Assembly (NCBI GenBank): GCA_963733135.1
Contig: CAVTBX010000010.1
Location: 248,001-312,000 of the forward strand
Reading direction: 5' to 3'
Length of the DNA: 64,000 nucleotides
Source: CAVTBX01 sp963733135
GTDB taxonomy: Bacteria > Actinomycetota > Thermoleophilia > Gaiellales > Gaiellaceae
This document shows, in pieces, positions 53,588 to 63,016 of this stretch. The first letter of the stretch is position 1. Each line of letters begins with the position of its first letter. Under the pieces are notes generated by a model. It ran no database searches. It was not told the DNA's origin and worked only from the letters and a program-made list of their open reading frames with translations. The translations under genes and the position numbers were made by a program.

Positions 53588-54322
53588 CTAGAGCCGAGAT
53601 GGTCGAAGCTCCGGACGGCTTGCGGCCGACCGCGGGCGAACGTTCTCGACGACGAAGGCGATCGCGACGACGATGAGAACGACCGCAAGAAACGCGATGA
53701 GCGGCAACGCCGTGGGACGAGCGACGACAAGCTCGGCCTCGCGCGGGTACGCAACCACGCGCAGCGTCACACGCTCGTCCTCGGGAATGCCGTTGGCGAT
53801 CTCCTGGGAGGCAACATAGTCACGAAGCGCCTCCGCTCCTGATCGCGCCAGGCTCTTTGCAGCCTCAGCCGAGGCGGCGACGGCGACGACGTCGACGAAG
53901 GGAATCGGCTCCCCCGACTCGAGGCCGCGCGCAGCGCCTCCCAGCGTTGCGTCCCTCAGCGCGCCTGTTGGGAGTGATTCGCGGACGGCATCGGTATCGA
54001 CGAGATTCGCGTAGACGAGCGCGAGCTCGACAAAACGGTGCGGTTCGGCGAATCCCGGATCACCGGCCGTCCTCGTGGGCGCCTCTTGCTCCCATTCGCT
54101 CGGCGACGGAGCCTTATGACCTTCGGGGAATCCTTGCTCCGTGACGAGAAGAGTGGCCTGGCTTCTCCACTCCTCCGCATGTCGGTAGGACAGTCGCGGC
54201 GACCCGTCGGAGACCTCGATTTGAACTGCCGCGAAGAACGCGAGCGCGCTTCCGGCGATGACGCCCAACGCGACAAGAAAGCGGAAGCGCCATAGAACCC
54301 GGCTGAGGAGCAGTAGATCCAC
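53588..54322 (-). CDS. Wzz/chain-length determinant-like membrane protein
   Basis: A 244-residue protein with an N-terminal membrane helix (RVLWRFRFLVALGVIAGSALAFFAAVQIEV) and a C-terminal one (ALPLIAFLAVVLIVVAIAFVV), enclosing an extracytoplasmic domain. This topology and length are those of short Wzz-like proteins. Sequence similarity to the family is modest. It could set polymer length with the Wzy-like protein. Confidence 0.7.
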   Translation of the reverse strand: MDLLLLSRVLWRFRFLVALGVIAGSALAFFAAVQIEVSDGSPRLSYRHAEEWRSQATLLVTEQGFPEGHKAPSPSEWEQEAPTRTAGDPGFAEPHRFVELALVYANLVDTDAVRESLPTGALRDATLGGAARGLESGEPIPFVDVVAVAASAEAAKSLARSGAEALRDYVASQEIANGIPEDERVTLRVVAYPREAELVVARPTALPLIAFLAVVLIVVAIAFVVENVRPRSAASRPELRPSRL

Positions 54323-54417
54323 GCGCTTGCTTCTCTTCGAAACGGTGCGTTTCTCTCCTGCTCGCCGCGCTGAGCACTAAAGGGAGTCGGATCATCCTCC
54401 CGAACTCGATTGCGAGC

Positions 54418-55902
54418 ATGACGGAGAGTGTGGGTCTAACGCGACTGGCTGCGCGCGGAGCGCAACTGCTGGTGGCTCGGAACGTTGCCGCTCGGGGTAT
54501 CGGCCTCGTCGGAACGATTGCCCTGGTCGCTCTCATTGGACCAGCGCTACTCGGGATCTTCGCCGTCGGGCTGAGCTTGCTCCGTCTGCTCCAGGTCTTC
54601 GGCGCCTTTGGACTCGCACCGAGCGTCGTTCGACGCACCGAGCCTCCAACAAGCGGGGAGCAGCGGGCTCTCCTGTCCGTGCAGCTCGGGCTCGGCCTCT
54701 CGGTGGTTTCGATCGCCCTGGTAGCAACCTTCGTGCTTCTCCCAGCCCTCGACGTCCCGTCGGGAGACGCCCGGGCGATGGCGGTGCTCCTGGTCGTCCT
54801 GCCACTGACGGCTTGGCGCGTCGTTCCAGCGTGTCTGCTGGAGCGCGACATGCGATTCGGAGCTCTCTCGGTGATCGAGCTCGCGGAGCAGCTCCTGTTC
54901 TACTGCGTTGCGCTGCCTACAGCAGCGCTTGGATTGGGGATCTGGAGCCTCACTGCCGGAGCCCTCGCGGGTGCTGCCGGCGCCGGAGCGATCGCTCTGG
55001 CGTTCGTGCCGCGTCTGCTCGTCCCCACCGTGCGCCTGTCGCCGCTTCGCCCACTCTGGCGCTTTGCAGCGACATACCAGCTCTCTCATCTGCTTCACGT
55101 GGTCCGCGACTTCGGTCTCAACGCTCTTCTGCTTGCTACTGCGGGCGCTACGACTGCCGGAATCTGGGCGCTCGTGCAACGGCTCCTGCTTGCTCCGTCG
55201 TGTGTGCTTCAGGCGCTTTGGAGAGTCGGCTTCGTCGCCTACTCGCAGATCAGCGATCGAAGAGAAGTCGAACGTCAAGCCCAGAAGGTCCTGGCACTCG
55301 CGGCGCTCGCGCTCGGCGCCCTTCTCGCGACGACCACGGGCGCTCTTCCGGCCCTCGTCGAAGTGGTGCTCGGCGACGAGTGGGATGGAGTCGTTCTTCC
55401 GTTCACGCTCGCGGCCCTTGGCATCGCCGTCTCCGGGCCGCTTTCCGGCGCGATCCTGGGACTCTTGCAAGCGAGGGGCGACCTCCGCGCACCACTCACC
55501 GGCCTGACCGCACAGATCGTTCTTCTGTGGTCTGTTGCGATCGTCGCTGCGCCCGCGCTAGGGGCAGATGCGATCGGAGCGGCGTGGCTCGCTGCGGCGC
55601 TGGTCGACTTCGGCATCCTCCTGGCTCTCTCGCGCCCATACGCCGTGCTCAATCTGCGACCGGTCGCAATCGGCGTTGGAATCGCAGCGGCTGGAGGAGC
55701 GATCGGTCAGGTGGTGGGAAGCTCGATTCCGAACGCCGCAGGACTTGTCCTCGCCGCCGCAGCAGCGCTCGCCACGTGGTCGGTGCTCGCTCTGGTCTGT
55801 ATGCCGTCAGACTTCAGGCGCCTCGCCGGGTTGACCGGCATACCGCAGTTCGCAGGACTGCTTGCCCGGCGCCATCCCTCACAGGGTGCCGCCCGAGCCT
55901 AA
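54418..55902 (+). CDS. Wzx-type polysaccharide flippase
   Basis: A 494-residue protein with about 14 membrane helices, of the polysaccharide-specific transport family (lipopolysaccharide biosynthesis protein). The N-terminal RGAQLLVARNVAARGIGLVGTIALVALIGPALLGIFAVGLSL and the YQLSHLLHVVRDFGLNALLL, GIWALVQRLLLAPSCVLQALW and LARGLVNGVGLGL-like regions fit the Wzx/MVF fold. Moves undecaprenyl-linked repeat units across the membrane. Its stop overlaps the next (leftward) gene by 4 bases. Confidence 0.88.
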   Translation: MTESVGLTRLAARGAQLLVARNVAARGIGLVGTIALVALIGPALLGIFAVGLSLLRLLQVFGAFGLAPSVVRRTEPPTSGEQRALLSVQLGLGLSVVSIALVATFVLLPALDVPSGDARAMAVLLVVLPLTAWRVVPACLLERDMRFGALSVIELAEQLLFYCVALPTAALGLGIWSLTAGALAGAAGAGAIALAFVPRLLVPTVRLSPLRPLWRFAATYQLSHLLHVVRDFGLNALLLATAGATTAGIWALVQRLLLAPSCVLQALWRVGFVAYSQISDRREVERQAQKVLALAALALGALLATTTGALPALVEVVLGDEWDGVVLPFTLAALGIAVSGPLSGAILGLLQARGDLRAPLTGLTAQIVLLWSVAIVAAPALGADAIGAAWLAAALVDFGILLALSRPYAVLNLRPVAIGVGIAAAGGAIGQVVGSSIPNAAGLVLAAAAALATWSVLALVCMPSDFRRLAGLTGIPQFAGLLARRHPSQGAARA

Positions 55903-56519
55903 TGAGTGAGCCGAAGAGGACATGTCTCGCGGACACTGAAGCCGACGACGGTCCAGGCGTGATTGCCCTTGTCGACGACGATCCCGACGGGCCGATGCGT
56001 CCGATCCATGGCGTTGACGATCTTGAGGTAGGCAGCCGTTCGAGACGTGAAGCTGACGTCGGCGTAGCCCTTCCCGGCTGGGAGATGGGCCGTCAGGACC
56101 CGGGCCCAACCGCGTACGTCGTTGCCGCGGGTCGTGTAGCGATAGAGGTTCGCGGCACGCAGCTCCGTGTAGAGCCGCGACTGGGTCGCGTAGCGTCGGT
56201 CGGACTGTCCGGTGGCGAGATTGAGCATCGTCTGGACGGCCGCGGGCACACACCAGTACGAGGTGTACTGGGTGACGGCAGCGGCGTTTCGGGACAGGTC
56301 GACCGTTCGGGTCCGCTCGACCGGCGTCGCGGGCTGGGTCCGGTTCGGGACGCCCGACGCCCTGGCGGGATCGGCGGCGAGGGCTGGGCCCCCGACCCAC
56401 GTGAGCATCGCCGCGACGATCGAGATCGCGGCGGCGATGCGACCGAGGCGACGTCGAGCGCTCGCGACTGGCCGGGCGCGCGGTTCCTCTATCGGTCCCG
56501 AGGCATGACTGCCATACAA
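55899..56519 (-). CDS. secreted C39-like (papain-fold) protein, apparently truncated
   Basis: A 206-residue secreted protein: signal sequence IAAAISIVAAMLTWVGGPALA, then a peptidase-C39-like domain with the catalytic cysteine in QYTSYWCVPAAVQTMLNLATG and the histidine in GNHAWTVVGF. In related proteins, from memory, the chain continues well beyond this histidine. Here it ends after only 13 more residues (SVRETCPLRLTH), which suggests a break at about 55930. ATG at 56519. Confidence 0.7.
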   Translation of the reverse strand: MYGSHASGPIEEPRARPVASARRRLGRIAAAISIVAAMLTWVGGPALAADPARASGVPNRTQPATPVERTRTVDLSRNAAAVTQYTSYWCVPAAVQTMLNLATGQSDRRYATQSRLYTELRAANLYRYTTRGNDVRGWARVLTAHLPAGKGYADVSFTSRTAAYLKIVNAMDRTHRPVGIVVDKGNHAWTVVGFSVRETCPLRLTH

Positions 56520-56676
56520 GCGATCCTCGTCGGGTCGTCAAGCGTCGGAAACCCCCCGAAGGTCCGTGAACGGTCGGAAGGACCGTCCGTTGTCACCTCG
56601 CAACGCTCCCGTCCGGGGACGGCGGGTTTTCGGTGGACCCGTGGTACCCTCCGCCCGGAACCTCAGAGGGAGCAGC

Positions 56677-57900
<1,224 letters not shown>

Positions 57901-57998
57901 CTCGGAGGACGCGGCGCGGAGCTTCTGCGCATCGCGGGCGGCCCCGCCGCGCTCGCGCCGCTCCGCGCGCCCCGACTCCCCGACTAGAATGGCCGCCC

Positions 57999-59076
57999 AT
58001 GTATGTCGTGATCCTCGCCGGCGGTGGCGGGACCCGGCTCTGGCCGCTCAGCCGGCCGGAGCGCCCCAAGCCCTTCCTCCCGCTCCTCGCCGACGAGTCG
58101 CTCCTCCAGCGGACCGTGAGCCGGATCGCGCCGCTCGTCGGTGACGACGACATCTACTGCGTGACCGATCGTCGGTACGGTCAGCTCGTCCGGGACCAGG
58201 CCCCCGACGTTCGGCTGATCGTCGAGCCGTCCGGAAAGAACACCGCCGCTGCGGTCGCCCTCGCGACGGCCGCGATCGACCGACCAGACGAGGAGGTCAT
58301 GCTTGTCCTGCCGGCCGATCAATCGATCGAGGAGGAGGACGCATTCCGGGAGATCGTTGCGGTGGCGACGGAGCGGCTGGCTACGGGCGTCTTCGAGATC
58401 GAGGATCCGCTCGTCACGCTCGGCATCCACCCGACCTTCCCATCGACCGACTACGGCTACCTCCGTCCCGACACGATGCGCGGCGCGAGGGTCGACGGCG
58501 TCCGGGCCTACCCGCTCCTTGGGTTCGAGGAGAAGCCGACCGAGGTACGAGCACGCGAGCTGATCAACACCCCCGGCGTGGCGTGGAACGCGGGGATGTT
58601 CGCCTGGCGGCGCGGGGCGATCCGGGCGGCGATCGAGAAGTACACGCCGCTGATGATGCTGATCGAGCCGGCCGCGGCGTCCGAGCTGGCCATCGCGGCC
58701 GCCTACGAGCGGATCCACCCGATCTCGATCGATCGCGCCGTCATGGAGGGCGCCGCCGGGGACCACCGGGTCGTGATGGGCTCGATGGATGTCGGCTGGA
58801 GCGATCTCGGAAGCTGGTCCGCGCTCCTGACCGCGCTCGCGGGCGGAGACGGTCGTGGAGCGAGTGGTCGCGTCGTCCAGTCGGGCGAGACGATCGACGT
58901 CGGCCCCGAAGACCTCCTTGTCTGGATGACGGACGGCCGCCTGACCGTCGATAGCCCCGCCGCGGGTACGCTGGTACCGGACGGCCTGACAGCTCACCTC
59001 GCAGGTGCCCGCCATCTGCGAGACGGAGGTGCGCGCCCTTCTCGATCGGGTCGCACAGCAGGAGGACCGGGCATGA
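57999..59076 (+). CDS. manC: mannose-1-phosphate guanylyltransferase, with a likely frameshift near its end
   Basis: A GDP-mannose-synthesising nucleotidyltransferase: MYVVILAGGGGTRLWPLSRPERPKPFLPLLADESLLQRT, EPSGKNTAAAVALATAAI, VMLVLPADQSI and GFEEKPTEV, with NAGMFAWRRGAIRAAIEKY and DVGWSDLGSW. The coding frame stays open into the next gene, but a change of frame near 59010 would end it at TGA 59074-59076 with ETEVRALLDRVAQQEDRA, exactly overlapping the next start (ATGA). So one single-base error is inferred. Confidence 0.88.
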
Positions 59077-60554
59077 CGAACATCGCCCAGGCTCCCGCTC
59101 CGACGACGATCATCTTCGGGACCGACGGCTGGCGGGCAAAGGTCGCCGACGACTTCACGTTCGACAACGTCCGCCGCTGCGCCGACGGTGTCGCCCGCTA
59201 CGTCGTCGATCGGGGCGAGCGGGCGAAGGGCGTCGTCATCGCCTACGACCGGCGGTTCGCCTCCGAGCACTTCGCCGCCGCCGCGGCCGAGGTCCTGATG
59301 GCCCACGACATCCCGATCGCGTTCGCGGTGCACGCGGTACCGACCCAGATGTCGAGCTACGAGGTCGTCCAGCGCGGGGCCGCCGCCGGCATCGTCATCA
59401 CCGCAAGCCACAACCCCTGGACCGACAACGGCTTCAAGGTCAAGGCGCCGATCCGGAGCGGCTGCCGGGCCGGAGATCCTCGGCGTCATCGAGGCGCAGA
59501 TCGCGCGCAACGGCGGGACGGCGATCGAGCGACGGCCGTTCGCCGACGGCGAGGCGGCCGGGCTCGTCGACCGGTTCGACCCGTTCGCGGGCTACGAGGC
59601 CTACCTGCGCCGATCGGTCGATCTCGATTCGCTCAAGGACGGCGACGTCACGATCCTCGTCGACCCGATGTACGGCGCCGGAGCCGGCTGGATCCCGCGA
59701 CTCCTTGCCGGCGGCAGGATCCGCGTGACGGAGATCCATCAGGAGCGGAATCCATATTTCGGCGGCATCAATCCCGAGCCGATCCGGCCGCACATCGACG
59801 AGGCGCTCGGGATCCTCGCCAACGGCGGCTACGACCTCGGCTTGCTGCTCGACGGCGACGCGGACCGGGCCGGCGCTGCCGACGAGAAGGGCACGTTCAT
59901 CCACCAGCTCCAGGTCACGGGCCTGCTGATGTACTACCTCGCCGAGCATCGCGGCATGCGCGAGCCCGTCGTGGTCAGCGTCAACAACACGGCGACGGCG
60001 GCCCGCCTCGGAGAGCGATACGGGATCGAGACCCACGAGACGCCGGTCGGGTTCAAGTTCATCGGGCCAAAGATGATCGAGACGGACGCGATGATGGGCG
60101 CCGAGGAATCGGGGGCTACGGCTTCGGGATGCACCTGCCGGAGCGGGACGGGATCTTTGCCGACCTGCTGCTGCTCGACCTCTTCCTCCGGGAGAAGGCG
60201 GCCGGCCGCTGGCCGCTCTCGAGGGCAATCGAGCATTTCCACGAGATCGCCGGGCCGTCCTTCTACCGCCGGATCGACGTCCACGTCCCGCGCGACGAAT
60301 ACGCCGAGGTCAAGCGGCGGCTCCTCGTCGACCTCGCCGCCAGCGCCCCGACAGAGCTCGCCGGCCAGCCGGTGACCAGGACTCAATCGCTCGACACGAA
60401 GGACGGGACCAAGTTCTTCGTCGACGATGGCTCGTGGCTGCTCGTTCGCGCGTCGGGCACCGAGCCGCTCGTTCGTGTCTACACCGAGGCGACCTCCGAG
60501 GACGTGCGCGACTCGATGCTGACCGCAGGCGAGCGTCTCGTGCGCGGCTCATGA
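59073..60554 (+). CDS. phosphoglucomutase/phosphomannomutase family protein, with two frameshifts
   Basis: An alpha-D-phosphohexomutase of about 490 residues. Catalytic serine loop GIVITASHNPWTDNGFKVK, metal loop DGDADR, sugar-binding EESG and C-terminal phosphate loop VRASGTEPLVRVYTEA. The frame breaks at about 59451 (one extra base) and is restored at about 60110, where a G run has lost one G. With manC it supplies mannose-1-phosphate and GDP-mannose for glycan synthesis. Start ATG at 59073 after AGGAGG. Confidence 0.87.
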   Translation: MTNIAQAPAPTTIIFGTDGWRAKVADDFTFDNVRRCADGVARYVVDRGERAKGVVIAYDRRFASEHFAAAAAEVLMAHDIPIAFAVHAVPTQMSSYEVVQRGAAAGIVITASHNPWTDNGFKVKAPIRSGCRAGDPRRHRGADRAQRRDGDRATAVRRRRGGRARRPVRPVRGLRGLPAPIGRSRFAQGRRRHDPRRPDVRRRSRLDPATPCRRQDPRDGDPSGAESIFRRHQSRADPAAHRRGARDPRQRRLRPRLAARRRRGPGRRCRREGHVHPPAPGHGPADVLPRRASRHARARRGQRQQHGDGGPPRRAIRDRDPRDAGRVQVHRAKDDRDGRDDGRRGIGGYGFGMHLPERDGIFADLLLLDLFLREKAAGRWPLSRAIEHFHEIAGPSFYRRIDVHVPRDEYAEVKRRLLVDLAASAPTELAGQPVTRTQSLDTKDGTKFFVDDGSWLLVRASGTEPLVRVYTEATSEDVRDSMLTAGERLVRGS

Positions 60555-60593
60555 CCGGAGCCGCAGACCCGGAGCGGAGCCCGGCGCGCGCGA

Positions 60594-60941
60594 GTGCCCA
60601 AGCCCTGGGGCCACGAGCTCATCTGGGCTCAGACCGATCGCTACGTCGGCAAGGTCCTCGTCATCGAGACCGGGCGCCGCCTCTCGCTCCAGCGCCACGA
60701 GGTCAAGGACGAATCGATCTACGTCCTCTCCGGGCGGCTCCTCCTGACCCTCGAAGACGAGGACGGAACGGTCCGCACGGAGGAGCTCGGCGCTGGTGAC
60801 CACCGGCGAGTCGCAACCGGTCGAATCCATCGATACGAGGCCGTGGAACGCTGCGAGATCATCGAGGTATCGACGCCGGAGCTCGACGACGTCGTCCGCC
60901 TCGAGGACGATTTCGGGCGCGAGGGAACGTCCGCGCCGTAG
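60594..60941 (+). CDS. cupin-domain mannose-6-phosphate isomerase-like protein
   Basis: A 115-residue cupin: PKPWGHELIWAQTDRYVGKVLVIETGRRLSLQRHEVKDESIYVLSGRLLLT, with histidines of the metal site (QRHEVKDE) and the second motif. It resembles the C-terminal sugar-isomerase cupin of ManC/type II PMI. The GTG at 60594 is used. An ATG at 60551 overlapping the previous stop (ATGA) would fit better but lies in another frame, so an extra base around 60590 is suspected. Confidence 0.8.
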   Translation: MPKPWGHELIWAQTDRYVGKVLVIETGRRLSLQRHEVKDESIYVLSGRLLLTLEDEDGTVRTEELGAGDHRRVATGRIHRYEAVERCEIIEVSTPELDDVVRLEDDFGREGTSAP

Positions 60942-61108
60942 CGCTGGCCGGCCGCAGGTCCGGGTCACCGAATGGGCGATTCGGGGGGTGACCGGGAGAG
61001 GTCGGCGGGTGTATCGTGAGGGCACACGACCGCTCCATCGGTCGGTTGGTGCATCGACCGGGCGCGGCCACGTGAACGCCCATCACGGGGCGACGGAGGT
61101 ATGCCGCG

Positions 61109-61384
61109 ATGCACAGTTCCCTGATCGGCAAGGTCGAGAAGGCGAATCGCTACGCACGTGAGCTCGATCGCATCACGATCGACCGGCTCTCGCTCACGTT
61201 CCGTGGCGACAACGACACCCACCATGTCAGTCTCGACGCCGGCCAGTGGCATTGCACCTGCCATTACTTCGAATCCTGGGCCTCGTGCGTCCACCTCCTG
61301 ACACTCCAGAAGATCATGGGCGTCATGCTGCCCGAGGAAGCCCAGGTCTCAATCTTCGCCGCGCAGACCGCAGCTCCCGCCTGA
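61109..61384 (+). CDS. small SWIM-type zinc-finger protein
   Basis: A 91-residue protein with a SWIM zinc finger CxCxnCxH: WHCTCHYFESWASCVHLLTLQKI. SWIM fingers bind DNA or proteins. A CGGAGGT site precedes the ATG at 61109. Similar short SWIM proteins occur in Chloroflexi (from recollection). Function unknown. Confidence 0.8.
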   Translation: MHSSLIGKVEKANRYARELDRITIDRLSLTFRGDNDTHHVSLDAGQWHCTCHYFESWASCVHLLTLQKIMGVMLPEEAQVSIFAAQTAAPA

Positions 61385-61406
61385 ACGTCGCCGGTCGCCG
61401 CTGGGC

Positions 61407-61603
61407 GGCCCAGGCGGGCGTTGCCGCCTCGGCGCGCTCGCTCACGCACACTCACCGAGGTCGAGGCGCAGCGCTCCTGCGAGCCATCGGCACGAGGTTT
61501 CCGCGCGCGCTCGCGGTCCTCGGGACGGCGCCTTCGCCTGAACCGCCCCTGCGGCGACCTTGGCTGAGTGGCGGTCGGACGGCCCGGGCGGGCGTTGCCG
61601 CCT
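61407..61603. repeat. 23-bp direct repeat
   Basis: GGCCCAGGCGGGCGTTGCCG at 61407 and the same with one change at 61581 (each 23 bp including CCT), 174 bases apart, in the gene-free stretch between the SWIM gene and the cobalamin riboswitch. Confidence 0.6.
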
Positions 61604-61654
61604 GTGCCTCGCCCATATCTGGCGATCTACTCGGGCCTGCCGGCGTCGCGGGGT

Positions 61655-61825
61655 CGCTCGGCTGTGCTACCCTCCGGCGATATCGAACGACGCCGCGTGG
61701 TCGCGAAGCCGGTGAAACTCCGGCACAGTCCCGCTACGGTGATCGCCGCTCCCCAGGGAGCTGCGTCAGTCCGGTCGCCGGCCCCGCGGTTGATGCTCGA
61801 ACCTTCGAGAGAAAGGGCAGGCAAC
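61655..61825 (+). promoter_or_regulatory. cobalamin riboswitch
   Basis: Core GGTGAAACTCCGGCACAGTC (61711-61730) followed by CCGCTACGGTGA corresponds to the adenosylcobalamin riboswitch consensus (GGTGnnAATCCGGnnC, CCCGCCACTGT), with AGTCCGG at 61768-61774. It lies upstream of BtuF/BtuC-type genes that transport vitamin B12, so repression by adenosylcobalamin is expected. The outer stem limits are approximate. Confidence 0.85.
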
Positions 61826-61931
61826 CATGCGACCGACCGGCTGACGAGCACCCTCCTTCGACCACGAAGCGAGGGGCTCGCGATTCTTCGGACCCTTCGC
61901 CCAGTCCCCGACGAACCGCCCGGAGTGACCC

Positions 61932-62990
61932 TTGGACGCCGTCGTTCGTGTCACCCGATCCGCGCGCCGACGCGGCCCGCGCCGCCACCTCATCGTCTCG
62001 ATCGCCGTCATCGCCTGGCGCTCGGCGCCGCCGACAGCGGGCCGCAACCCCGACGACCGCCGGGACGCGACCGGATCGATCGCGCCTCCGGCGACCGCGA
62101 CGCCATCGCCGTCGCCGTCCGCGGCTGCCTTCCCGGTCACCCTGACCGACGACGAGGGCACCGAGGTCGACCATCGCGGCCGAGCCGCAGAAGATCGTCT
62201 CGCTGACCCCGGCCACGACCGAGACCCTGTTCGCCCTCGGCGCCGGCGACCGCGTCGTCGGCAAGGTCGAGGACTTCGCGACTACCCGCCCGAGGCCGGC
62301 CGCGATCCCGGATCGTCGCGACGTTCGACGAGGTCGACGTCGAGAAGATCGTCGACCTCGAGCCCGACCTCGTCATCGCCGGCGGCAACGGCTTCAACCG
62401 CCGCCGACACGATCGACCAGCTGCGCGACGCTCGAGCATCCCGGTCGTCGTCATCTACGCCGCCGACGATCGACGAGCGGTTCTAGCCGACATCGAGCTC
62501 ATCGGCCCGCGGTCGGCGGCCGCCGAGGCCGAGGCCCTGACCGCGTCGATGCAGGCCGCATCGATCAGATCGTCGCCGCGGTCGCCGACGCGGCCGCCGA
62601 AGCCGCGCGTCTTCTACGAGATCGACGCGACTGCGCGAGATCTTCACGGCCGGCCGACGACTCGTTCATCGCCGAGATGGTCGAGCTCGCCGGCGGCGAG
62701 CCGATCACGACCGGCGATCACGACACTTCGCGATCCCGCTCGAGACGCTCGTCGACGCGGACCCCGAGGTGATCCTGCTCGGCGACGCCGCCTACGGCGT
62801 GACCGCCGAGACCGTCGCCGCGCGACCCGGCTGGGACGTCATGACCGCCGTGAAGGACGGGCGCGATCGGCCGGTCGACGACATCATCGTCACCCGTCCC
62901 GGGCCGCGCCTCGCCGAGGGCCTGCACGCGCTCGCTCGTCGCGATCCACCCCGACGCGTCGATCCGGCGCCGCCGACCCGCCGCCAGTGA
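61932..62990 (+). CDS. BtuF-type cobalamin-binding protein, heavily frameshifted
   Basis: Reading across frames gives a normal periplasmic binding protein: PVTLTDDEGTEV, AEPQKIVSLTPATTETLFALGAGDRVVGKVEDFA, EVDVEKIVDLEPDLVIAGGNGF, VVVIYA, VLADIELIG, FYEIDAT, MVELAGGEPITTGDHDTF, VDADPEVILLGDAAYG and RPVDDIIVTRPGPRLAEGLHAL. The frame changes at least seven times, mostly by extra bases. An extracytoplasmic lipoprotein is likely. Start and signal peptide are not resolvable. Downstream of the cobalamin riboswitch. Confidence 0.75.
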
Positions 62991-63016
62991 CCGCCGTGCC
63001 GAGGCCGCGTGATCGA

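Noticed and set aside
56520..56676. SAM riboswitch upstream of metK
   Set aside because: No recognisable SAM-I to SAM-IV core was found.
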